In this document: piece by piece, positions 49,108 through 59,559 of the stretch
Numbering within the stretch: the stretch's first letter is position 1
How the letters are laid out: each line of letters starts with the position of its first letter
Assembly: GCA_025642065.1 (NCBI GenBank)
Contig: JAODUP010000044.1
Location: 917,501-981,500 of the forward strand
Length of the DNA stretch: 64,000 nucleotides
Direction of reading: 5' to 3'
Source: Paralvinella palmiformis
Lineage: Eukaryota > Annelida > Polychaeta > Terebellida > Alvinellidae
Translations under genes and position numbers: made by a program
The notes under the pieces: generated by a model
Database searches by the model: none
The model's input: the letters and a program-made list of their open reading frames with translations, nothing else
What the model was told of the DNA's origin: nothing

Positions 49108-51054
49108 CTAATCGTCGACAGCTTTCTGTCTCTGTAGAACCGGAACCTGTGCTTTGGGCGACTCCCGAGATCCGGACTGAACGGAAGGACGTCTGGATGA
49201 AGGATCGTTACGATGTGCGTTTGACGTCGACGGCTTCATGTCGTCACCGGCGTCAACCGAGAGCTGTCTGTCGCCGCCGACGTTAACTGATGGCTGCTTG
49301 TCGTCGACGTCGACCGACAGCTGCGTTTCGGCAGCTTCAAGGGAGAGCTGTTTCTCAGCGGCACGATTATGGGACATGGATGACTCGTTGTCGAGTTTCA
49401 GCTGTTTTTCGACTTTGGCCAGACGCTGTTTGAGCTTCGCCTGGACCGAGTTGAATTCGGCCAAAAGTCGGGCGAAACGGGTCTGGAGCGTGTCGAGATC
49501 TATATCCAGCTTCTCGACTCGCTGATCGGTAGACATCTTCTGGATGTCCTGCTTCTTGGCCACGTCCTCGTCCAGCAGGTTGTCCTTCCGGAGCAGCTGG
49601 CGTCCCTTCTCGATCAGGATGTCGTTCGCTTCCGGATACTCTTTCAGCGCCTCCCAAAGGTCTTCCTTCGACAGAACGAACAAGTCCGAGTAGCCAACAC
49701 TCCGGATGTTAGCCGTACGCCGGTTACCATTCTTGTTCCCTGGCAAAGAAACAAAATATATTATATTGAACATAAAGAAATGGCCCGAAACTTTAGGTTG
49801 TTTATAAAGAATTAATTATATGGCGAATATCGCCACATACCTCATCAGCTCATATGAGAGTAGACACACTTTAATTTATATGCGAATAGATCGAGAAATA
49901 CGATATGTATTACAGATGGAATCAGGGACGTCCAGCTATTTGGCAATGCATCAGTTGACCTACAAGACGAATTACATTATAGGAATCATCATCTTTATCA
50001 GACTATTTTTGGTGATTCTCTGGCCTAGATTCAAAAGCGACTCCCTCACCAGCAATATTGAGGATGCTAATTTCGCCAAACACGATGCCCTCGCCGAGTG
50101 TGGCAAAGACCTGTTTGCCATCGTCGGAGACGACGTTCAGTTTTCCCTTCTTTATGATGTACAACTCCTTGCCAATGTCGCCCTTCCGGCAGATGTAGTC
50201 TCCGGGACTGAAAATGGCGAGCTTCAGCTTCAGAACCAACTCGACCAGGAGCCCGGACTCGCATTCCTGAAAGATGGCCACTCGCTTGAGTGTATCTAAA
50301 TGGACATGGATGGCAATTTCGGCTTTTAGCTTCTCCGGAAGCGCCGCGAGATGGCTCTCCTCGTCCAACGACTGCTTGTTGTTCCAGATGTAGTCGAACC
50401 ACTTGATGACGCGCGATTCCAAATCTCGGCCGACCTTCCGGAACTCCATGTAGCGCTTCACGCCGTCCATGCGCTGCTGGAATTCCGACCTGGCGGCGTT
50501 CATGTTCGTGATCATGCTGCCGACGTTACCGACGATCGTTGCGAAGATGAGGACGCCGATGAGGAAATCGATCACGACGAAGACATACTCGACGTCCTGC
50601 TCCGGTCTGGGCGTCTCGCCGATTGTCGTCAGCGTCAGCGTCGACCAGTAGAAACAGTAGACGTACATTCTGGAGAGCGAAGCGTTGCCCGGATACAGCG
50701 TCTCGTTGATGTCGAAGTACACCCAATCGTCGACGCCGAACCCGATCCAGTTGCTCACCTGGAAGTAGACGCAGGCGTTCCAGTGAATAATCACCACGAT
50801 GTACGTAATTAGGTTCATGATCCGGAACAGGTTCGGATAGTTTGTCCGGGATTCGGTCTTGCTTTCGAACTCGAACATGCGCGGCATGCGGAGCGCCCGG
50901 TTGAGGCGCCAGATGCAGGCGTTGAGGCCGAAATAGAAGTAGGTGACTTCAGTTGGAAAGATACTTAGCATGTCCAATTTGAAGGTGAGGCTCTTCATGT
51001 AATGGCGCCGAAGCTTGGCTGTGTCGGTGACCGTTAGACCTTGCTCCAAGTAGA
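49108..51054 (-). CDS. Cyclic-nucleotide-gated channel, pore/CNBD cassette A
   Basis: Two minus-strand exons, 51054-50050 and 49739-49108, join in phase (GTGAGG donor, GCCAG acceptor). They encode about 545 residues starting at YLEQGL, the segment after S2. In order: S3-S4 region with [15 protein letters not shown]5, the pore helix and filter [11 protein letters not shown] as in CNG A-type channels, S6 ([15 protein letters not shown]), C-linker, the cyclic-nucleotide-binding domain with [13 protein letters not shown] and GNRRTAN (the Arg-Thr pair that holds the phosphate), and a C-terminal leucine zipper ([20 protein letters not shown]). The tail has about four degenerate QLSVD repeats. The family makes cation channels opened by cGMP or cAMP. 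No S1-S2 exon lies between this cassette and cassette B. It either splices to the shared exon at 55862-55651 (phase fits) or is a 5'-truncated copy. A GTAAGT donor preceded by ATG-A at 51140-51137 would also fit in phase. Confidence 0.9.
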
Positions 51055-52356
51055 CTGAAACACAGGATGGCGTAAAGGTTAATGAGGAAGTGGATGGTGG
51101 AAGAGAGAAATCAAGAAAGAGCCAACAGTCACTTACTCATTTGTATTCTCGGTTTGTGGCTTCCACAACCGCTTCATGATTAGTTATTGGCACCTACCTG
51201 TGGATCTACTATAAGCTTAGAAGATCGGAAATGGGGAATACGGGCGAGTTTGAGGGATGTGTGTGCTGAAATGACGTATTGGACGTTTTACTGAGTAACA
51301 TTATGCCATTATGTTGGAATTGTATTCCTTTTTTTATTAGTCTTCATCGTCACCAAACACTAAACGGAGTTACCGAAAGATTATGTTATAATGAAACACG
51401 ATAACAAACAGATGAAACTATGTTTTATTTATTATTGTGAGCATTAAAATACCATTATCACATAACTGCCTAATGTGAATGTGATAAAAACATAACAAAT
51501 TATTATATGATATTATATGATAACATATATTGTCATAACAATATACACTCTACGTTCTATCCATACACTAACAAAAGAATGATTAACTTTACAGTATAGC
51601 AACTATTATACGTTATTTGTGCATCGCATTAATGAGGCAATCACGATAAGATCAAAAATCTTTTTTAAGTAGCATAGAAATATTTTTTTTTTCATTTTCA
51701 TTCAGTGGGCCTTTCTTTACACGACCACTAGTATTATACTACTATTTTCTTTTTTAGGTGTATTGGTTACGCTAATTTATATGTAGCGGACTGACTGACT
51801 CGTTAGCGGATTTTTCGAACTGATTGGGTGTGTGCATCCGCCTGCGTGGCTGTACGCAGGTAAGTCCACGTGTTAGCTTGCGTAACGTAAGTTGCTAGGT
51901 GATGTAGGCCTATTTCAGTCTTGGATCTGGTAAATTATAACATTTCTATAATCTAAAAAAGAGACAGTTCACGCAATTAGGACATACTTCACACCAAACT
52001 GGAACCATTTACGTACCCCCCCCCCCCCATGAAATAACACGAATCGGGGCTACGTATGCCGAAGTACATTATAATAGACTTTTTTTAATGTGCATATTCG
52101 ATCTGCTGTCTATTTCTACAGTGACTTACAGCTGGACGACGAGTACACATATTAAAAGATATGTATACAGAGCTGTCTAAATACGACATGGTCTCCGAAA
52201 CAGAAAAGCTTTGAACAGAATAGAAGTCGAAAGGAAACGGATATAATGACGACTTTAAGAGAGGCACAACAGTGAGGCGTATGCTGTACACGATGAACGC
52301 ACTGCGAATTCTGCAGAAGAAATCGGGTATCAGCGACCGAGCGCACGGCGGTCCAG
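51055..52356. other. Spacer between CNG cassettes A and B
   Basis: I looked for an S1-S2 exon (YYRWL-like) on the minus strand and saw none. There is a GTAAGT donor at 51136-51131 (minus), directly preceded by ATG-A, about 80 bp upstream of the cassette A acceptor. Overlapping AATAAA signals at about 51433-51424 (minus) could end a cassette B transcript. Confidence 0.6.
51424..51433 (-). terminator. Possible polyadenylation signals for cassette B
   Basis: Two overlapping AATAAA hexamers on the minus strand, about 920 bases beyond the cassette B stop and before cassette A. Confidence 0.35.
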
Positions 52357-55300
52357 CTAAGTACCATCTAAGTTCTCTACCGGCCTATCAACGATCGACT
52401 CGGAACAGTCGGACATTGCGTCTTCCTGTACGGCCTCCTGTCTCTCCTTCTCCAGCCGGTAGAGGCGCTGTTTGAGCTTACACGACGTGCTGGTATAGTC
52501 GGCCAACAGTCGAGCCAGTCGTGTGACGACGGCTTCTAGCGTCGACTCCACGTTCGTCATCCTATCGTCCAACGAGAGTTTCTCCTTTTCGGCGGCGGCT
52601 GCAGCCTCCTCGTCGAAGAGGTTGTCCTTCATCAGGATCTCCTTGCCGCGCTCCATCAGCTTCAGCTTGGCGTCCGGATACTCGGTCAGCGCCTGCCAGA
52701 GGTCGCTCTTCGAAAGGATGAAGATGTCGCTGTAGCCGATGCTCCGCACGTTGGCCGTTCGCCGATTTCCGGTTTTGTTGCCGGGGATGTTTAGGATGCT
52801 TACCTCGCCGAACACGCAGCCGTCGCTGAGCGTCGCGTAGACCGTCATAAGATCATCGGAGACGACCACCAGCTTGCCCCGCTTCACGATATACATCTCT
52901 TTGCCGATGTCGCCCTTCCGGCAGACGAAATCGCCCGGACTGAAAACAGACAGCTTCAACTTGAGGACGAGTTGGACGAGCAGACCGGGCTCGCAGTCTT
53001 TGAAGATCAGCACCCGCTTCAGCGTGCTCAGGTGGACGTGGATGGCGATCTCAGCGCGGAGCTTCTCCGGTAGCTCTGCCATGATGCCCTCCTCGTCGAG
53101 CGTCTGCTTATTGTTCCAGATGTAGTCGAACCACTTGATGACGCGCCGCTCGAGATCCTTGTGCACCCGGCGCAGCTCCATGTAGCGCTTCACGCCGTCC
53201 ATCCGCTGCTGGAAGTTCGACCGACTCTGGTTCATGTTCGAGATCATGCTGCCGACGTTGCCGACGATCGTGGCGAAGATGAGGACGCCGATAAGAAAGT
53301 CGACAACGACGAACAGATACTCGATATCCTTCTCCGGTTTGGGAGTCTCTCCGATCGTCGTCAGCGTCAGCGTCGACCAGTAGAAGCTGTAGATGTACAT
53401 ACGGGTTATCGACTGGTTGACCGGGTAAGCGTCGGAGATGTTGAAGTAGACCCAGTCGTCGGTGCCGAACCCGATGAGGTTGCTGATCAGGAAGTATACG
53501 CAGGCGTTCCAGTGGATGATCACCAGTATGTAGAGGATCAGCGTGAAGATCCGGAACACGTACGGATGATTGGTCCTCGTGTCAGTCATGTCGAAGAACT
53601 GCGACATCCGGTATCCAGCCAGCAGTCGGTTAAGCCTTACATACGGGCAGTTGTGGCTGAGCGGTGGTACGAAGTAGAGCAGATCCAGGGGCAGCAGGGA
53701 GAGGACATCGATCTTGAAGTAGACCGACGAGACGTAGTTGCGTCGGAGTTTGGCAATATCCTGGACCAGCAATCCCTGCTCCAGGTATCCTGAAACACGA
53801 AGCGGAGAAATGCTTCAGCTTCGAAACAACGCCTCCTGGCGGATCGCCGGGTACTATTACGACCAAAAAGAGCTAAGAACCACCAACGAGCTATAGATCA
53901 GATTACCACATCACATTAGAAGAAAGAGACTGCACGGAAGAGCATTGATAAAGATAACGAGATAAAAGCGTAGGATTTGGCGATGCTACTCTATTGTCGT
54001 AAATCATTATCAGTTTTTGTCATACTCGGATTAGAAGACGTCTTTTAACATGAAAACAGACGCATTATTGGCTAGTATAGGTAACTGTGTGTGAGTATGT
54101 GTGTGTGTGTGTGTGTGCATGCGTAATAGTGTGTGTGTGTGTGTGTGCGTGAGTGCATGCATCTGTGTGTGTGTGTGTTTGTACACGACATGATAGGCCA
54201 TTCTATTCTTTGCCACTGAACTTAATGTTTGCGAGGGTGCGGTAAGAAGGCGTCCGGTTTCGGATACTTGCGCCCGTCCACGTGTATGCGTATAATGCAT
54301 GTGAGGGGGGAGTAGCATCGCAAACCCGTGGCGACGATGCGCGCCGCGCTGCAGTACTGCATGAGAGCAGGTTTACAAGAGACTAGATCTTAAGCAAGAG
54401 AAAACGCATACTCACCACTTCAGGTCGGAAAGATGTACACACAGAAGTAAAGCAGAAAACTGTAAAGGTCAAAAGGTCACGCTAGATACGCAGAGATGAA
54501 GTCTGTCCTCGTGTGACGAAGTAAGCAAACACGAAATAGAGGAATAGAAACGAGCAATATGACGTGGCGTGAGTTACCTAGCCAGTCATCGAGATATAAA
54601 TAGATAACCACCACAACAACAATGCCTAAACCACACCCACATACAGACACACAGACAGACACACTGACAACAATATACAGTTTAGATAAGAAACCAACAA
54701 GGCAGAGGTCTGTACTCTTGAAGGGAGCCATACATATCTGGCCATTGGCGGTGAGATTGTCAGAAAGCCTACTACCTCGTTAACGGTAATTGTAATTGAA
54801 TAATCGAGAAGATAATCGGGATTCAATTTTTATTTTGTTGATGAGGCCTTGGTTATTGATCTGGTTGAGTAAAGATGACGATATTTAATAATAAAAAGGA
54901 AAATTTATGAAAAGAATCTACAATAAACAAAAAGCAATAATTGTTTAGACTCGTTGACAAGAAAAGCCGAAGATGTAAATACTAACTTACAGTATAATGT
55001 GAGATATATAGATAGATAGAGATATATAGATAGATAGATAGATAGATAGATGAGAGAGAAGAGAGAGAGAGAGAAGAGAGAGAGAGAAATATGATGATGG
55101 GTTTTATAACACGTACTGACTTAATATTTAAGAGTACAGGATGACTTTAGTTTAGTTTATCATTTCGACATGAGAGAGGTACGTGTTATAATGTGTTCTC
55201 ATATAATATATCATGTTAATTGAAATAGAAGAAATAGCAAAAATACAACATAGTTAAAGCGTATAGATTAATTGCAATTAAATTGAAATATAGTATAAAT

Positions 55301-57066
55301 TAAGTAATATTTATGTGTGTATGTTTGCGCATGTTTGTGTGTATGTATGTGTGCATGTATGTGTATATGTGTTTGTAATTATGTTTGTGGGTGTGTGTGT
55401 GCGCGTGTGTGTGTATTATGTATGTATATGTGTGTATGTGTATGCATGTGCGTATATATGTGTGTATGTGTGTTTATTTGTATGTCTGTTGGTGTGTGCG
55501 TTTGTGTGCCTGCATACATGTATGCGTCATCTCCCAAGCTAACATATATTGCCAAGAAAAGTTTATTAGTCTCAATGATATTAATCAACAGAATACATGT
55601 ATTTATAACCGGTACCAGTCTTCATTCGTTCTAACATCCATAGCTCTTACCCGTTCTAAACTTCACTACCATATCCATGATGTAGATGACGTCACAGATG
55701 TAGTCCAAACAGAGCCAGACAGTGACGTAGCGTTCCTGAAGCTTCCAGAAAACGGATCTAGCTATGATCAGGATCACGTTGTAGAGTACAGCGAATGTAA
55801 CGACACCGAGCCACCGATAATATGCGTTCGATGATGGATCCATGACTAGACCCTTCCAATAACTGGAGATAGAAGAGAGGAGATATCTTAATATTACGAT
55901 AAGAGGAGTCGAGGAGGTCCAGCGGTTAGTGTGGTGGATAGGAAACCTGGATGTCGCCGGGTTTGAATCCACTTACTGGTCGACTCGGCAATAAATACGT
56001 GTATGGATAGTTGTGCATAGAGCAACCATAATATTAATGCAGATATGACTGGTATACTACACGGTAAGTTGACGATCGTCAACGATTGCACATAATTATA
56101 ATGGAGCACAATTAGCCATGCCCTCATCCCATGAAGACGTCCTCATTCTGTTTTCAGATTTCTGATATTATAGCCGATTAGTGAGCCCACCACGGTATTG
56201 TCAACACGACTGGGATGAGTCCAACATGAAAATGAGAAGGTTGCATTTGTTTTGTCATTTCATCGAACTGTGTATGATACACAAATTATTTATGAACTGT
56301 AATGTACGAAATGTTTAAAAGTTGAAAAAATAATATGGTCAGTCTAATATGTATGCTAATAGCATGGAATGGAATAATATATATAATTTATATAGCATAC
56401 TGCTAAATACATTACAGATATTATTCCATTATTGATACAGCTATATTCTTCTGCTATGTCGTATTCCGATCATTGATTGTATTCTTGTTTTTTTACAGAA
56501 TTGTTTGTTCAGGTGACGAGTTTTACCAATATTACATTATTAAGCAAATTTAGAAACATTAATACTATAATAGAACGGAAACGCCTAAAAACTAAGCTTT
56601 AATAGTGCTAGTTTATCACATGACCAAAATCTGGATCATAAAAACAAAAGAACGAGAGATCCTCATCGATTATAAAACAATTACACAATAATGGTAATGT
56701 TCGTCATGGTGACAGGCAAATAAATGTAAAAGTTGCTGTATTACGGCCACTTTTGTGTACAATGTAGGCTAAATGGGGCGAGCGACTTCCAAATATAATG
56801 AGGTGAAGTGAAAGATGAAACACCCTTCTGGTGATAGCCAATTAATGGTGATGGATGCATGCTGCTGCTGGTGGTGGTGATGGTGGTGGTTGTGTGTGTG
56901 TCGGCGTGTGTGTGTGTGTGTGTGTGTGGGGGGGGTGATTTGATGAGATGCTTTCCACGACGCTTTTGGTTTTATAGCTTCGGGGGGTACTTCATGAGGA
57001 AGTGATGATGTTTCCACTGTGTGTTTGTGTGAGAGAGTGTGTGTATGTGTGTGTGTGTGTGCGTGC

Positions 57067-57106
<40 letters not shown>

Positions 57107-57669
57107 GTGTGTGTGTGTCTTCTCTCTCTCTCTCTCTCTCTCTCTCGTGTGTGTGTGTGTGTGTTGCCCGTGGTCGTTCTTATAATGGTGTGTACAATGA
57201 TACTTGTCATGACGATTATTACAGGGAATCTAGTCAAGTAGTTGTGATGTGGATGAGATGTTTACACTTGAGCCTCCTCAGATATGGAAAATAAATGGCT
57301 TAAAGCTTGACTATTATTAGGGTTAAGCTAGACTTGTAGGAGTCGGGTTTCACGCGGATTTAGCCCTCCCTCGGGCTAAGCCGGGACCTTTTAATCCGGA
57401 TCAAATGTCAGCATTGATATGCTGTACAAATCGCATTAGGTGATAGTTGTTATGATGGGGGCACAAGAGACGTGACGTTTGTGACTTAGTTAACCAAATT
57501 CGGGTTAATTCGAGTTAATTCCATACCTAAGATCTGTAATTTTCCGCTTTTTCTCGCCATCGGCTCCACTTTTTCCACCCATTCCATATTTTTCCAAGAA
57601 TGAGTCCGGTCGATCGGCGGGATCCTCCGCCTCCTGTCTTTGCCGTCCGGTGGCCCATGTCCGGATCAA
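52357..57669 (-). CDS. Cyclic-nucleotide-gated channel A-type subunit (cassette B)
   Basis: Three minus-strand exons join in phase: 57669-57527, 55862-55651 and 53789-52357. The first gives a charged N-terminal stretch ending in EKKRKITDL. The second gives [13 protein letters not shown]1 and S2 up to FRTG. The third gives YLEQGL to the stop in one 476-codon block: S3-S4 ([11 protein letters not shown]), S5, pore [12 protein letters not shown]6, C-linker, CNBD with [13 protein letters not shown] and GNRRTAN, and a leucine zipper ([19 protein letters not shown]). The order and motifs are those of CNG A-type subunits, and the zipper is typical of that branch. It should act in the plasma membrane as a cGMP- or cAMP-opened cation channel in sensory signalling. 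The first coding exon was not found. A candidate at 58233-58160 fits in phase but has a poor donor. Cassette B lacks the intron that interrupts the CNBD in cassette A. Confidence 0.92.
53790..55650. other. Intron of the CNG gene
   Basis: It contains GT arrays near 54085-54180, GATA/GA arrays near 55005-55090 and a TG-rich tract at about 55310-55510. A small GC-rich patch lies near 54328-54352. No additional exon is recognised. Confidence 0.6.
55310..55510. repeat. Degenerate TG/TATG-rich tract
   Basis: About 200 bp of interrupted TG and TGTA words, strongly alternating purine-pyrimidine. It keeps several frames open by composition only. Confidence 0.85.
55907..56020 (+). mobile_element. tRNA-like SINE head
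   Basis: The sequence gaggtccagcggttagtgtg resembles box A, and gccgggtttgaatccac resembles box B at the expected spacing. It sits just upstream of the S1-S2 exon, in the intron. It is a different head from families A and B. Confidence 0.55.
56735..56832 (-). mobile_element. 3' part of SINE family A
   Basis: On the minus strand: gatgaaacacccttct, gaagtcgctcgccccattt and tgtacacaaaagtggccgta words, in mirrored order on the plus strand. The head is missing. Confidence 0.6.
56868..57160. repeat. Cluster of GGT, GT, TA and CT microsatellites
   Basis: GGT and GT runs to 56930, then GT, TA, GT, CT and GT runs at about 57020-57160. Confidence 0.9.
57360..57381. repeat. Short perfect hairpin
   Basis: TTAGCCC and GGGCTAA flank a six-base loop (tccctc). 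It lies in the CNG intron in a small GC-rich island. Confidence 0.6.
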
Positions 57670-58159
57670 CTGCGAGTATATAAAACATTGAACAGTCAAC
57701 GTATAATATTGTCTCAGAAATCACGATTATGATTATGATAATCATTATCGTCGTCGTCATCATCATCATCATCATTATCATCAATATGACAGTGAATATT
57801 TTCGTTCAAAGAAACAAAGAACCACTGTTTTTTTTTTCCAATTTAGGGTCACTCAATGACTTGCTCTGAAACGTTACTTATTTTAGCAACTTAAATGATT
57901 CATCCAAAAAACAAGGGACAGATATCAATGTTTTGTTTCGGGATATCGGTGTAGTAATTTATATAATCGGGTGAAGTTCAGAACCTTTGTGTTGAATACT
58001 ATAAAATAAAGAAACAGGCAAACAAGTAAACAAACAAACAAACGAATAAACAATAAACAAAACAAACTTGAATAATAAGATTTTCACATCAACTATGTAC
58101 AGTAAATGTGTATTCTTAAAACGATTAGTACATGGGTTAGTTGATGTTTGTTTTTGTAC

Positions 58160-58233
58160 AGGAATGATTGTAATGTCACTCGACAAACATTCGCCAGATG
58201 GCTGCACTGAGCCAATATGGCCTTCAGGTGATC
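58160..58233. other. Exon-like sequence, strand ambiguous
   Basis: On the plus strand, gtttgtttttgtacag is a strong acceptor and cttcag/gtgatc a donor, giving a short exon at 58161-58227 (LDKHSPDGCTEPIWPS). On the minus strand, 58233-58160 is also open (GHIGSVQPSGECLSSDITII) and ends in phase 0, as the next CNG exon requires, but with a weak GTACAA donor. Only one reading can be right, and the plus-strand splice sites are the better ones. Confidence 0.3.
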
Positions 58234-59465
58234 CTATAAATAATAGCCGTTATAATTACCCGTCATCAAGGTGGCGGTGGACTACTAATTAACATGATGA
58301 TAGAGGACTTGTTTCGGATGCTGCTCATCAGGAGTAATTATTAGTGGCGTCATTTCTTTCCTTTCTTGTCTCCGTAACAGAGAACGTAATATATAGTTGT
58401 TGTTGTTGTTGTTGTTGTTGTTGGGGTTTAATTTAGGATTTCTTTCTATCAGTAACATCAACAAATAAACATATCCCAATTCACGCTCGCCATCTGGCGA
58501 GAGCCATACAAACTACAGGCATAGGACAGAAAAATACTAGCACGCTGTGCCAGGCTAGTTCAGCAAAAAACGGTAATAACAACAGGTAATTTATCTCTGT
58601 GTGTGTGACTCGGAATAGTCGCAATATTGCTTTAACAATAAGAGCATAACCCGTGAGATATTAATCTAACACCTAAGATTAAATGATTCAAATAAATATT
58701 TATTGTTAAAGACAACAACAACAACAACAATAATTACAAACGAAGCATACATATCCTGTGTAAACGGGCGCATGAAGTGACTCTGGTTAGGTATTTAATT
58801 TCATGTAAACACGACAATTTATTGAATAGACACATACATAACCTGGTTAATTAGTTTATTATTTGTTGTAATAGTTTTTTTACTAAGAACCATTTCGATG
58901 TTGAGCTCTTCTTCTAAGAATTGCGCAATTTTATGTAACAACTCCTTAAAACCCGCGTCCCTCTCCCCGACACACTTAGACCGAAACGATCTTCCCAAGG
59001 TGGGTAATATCCTGCCACCCCATTATTAAATAGTCCCCTACGTTTAACAACAGTTGATAATAAAACTAATAAATAACACCTTTATTTATCAACGATTCAG
59101 CAAATTCTTTCGAACACTTACTACGAAATAGGTGAAGTATAAGTGCGGACACATTTAGATGATTAATCGTATTGAGATTGGTTCAAACCTCAGTGAAGAG
59201 GATGCAAAATGGCTGAAACGCAACTCGTATGTGCGTCCATCGTCAACGTAATATAAAGCTGAACTTTGAGCCAGAAGATAGAGCCAGAATTCCAGATCAG
59301 GATAGGGACTGTGGTCTGTAATGGCGGATAAGATCATATTTTAACTGGATATAACAACCCAGCAGCCAATATTTGAGTCTTTACACCAGTTAGTTCTAGT
59401 TAGTTCTCTATGAGCATTTTTCTCAATCATACTATTTAGTTATCCATAAATTAACAACTCTTTTA

Positions 59466-59559
59466 GAGTATTTTTCCGGGTCTATACCAATACGGTATAT
59501 TTGAAACAGCTAAAGAAACAGTATATGTTACATCTGGTGATCTAGATGTTATACCTGTA
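59466..59559 (+). other. Exon-like sequence, unassigned
   Basis: A cttttag acceptor is followed by an open stretch (PGLYQYGIFETAKETVYVTS) and a GTAAGT donor. No family is recognised and no flanking exon joins convincingly. Confidence 0.25.

Noticed and set aside
50351..50812. Plus-strand frames opposite the CNG cassettes, also at 53161-53793
   Set aside because: Antisense to strongly conserved channel exons. The His/Val/Asp-rich translations have no family likeness.
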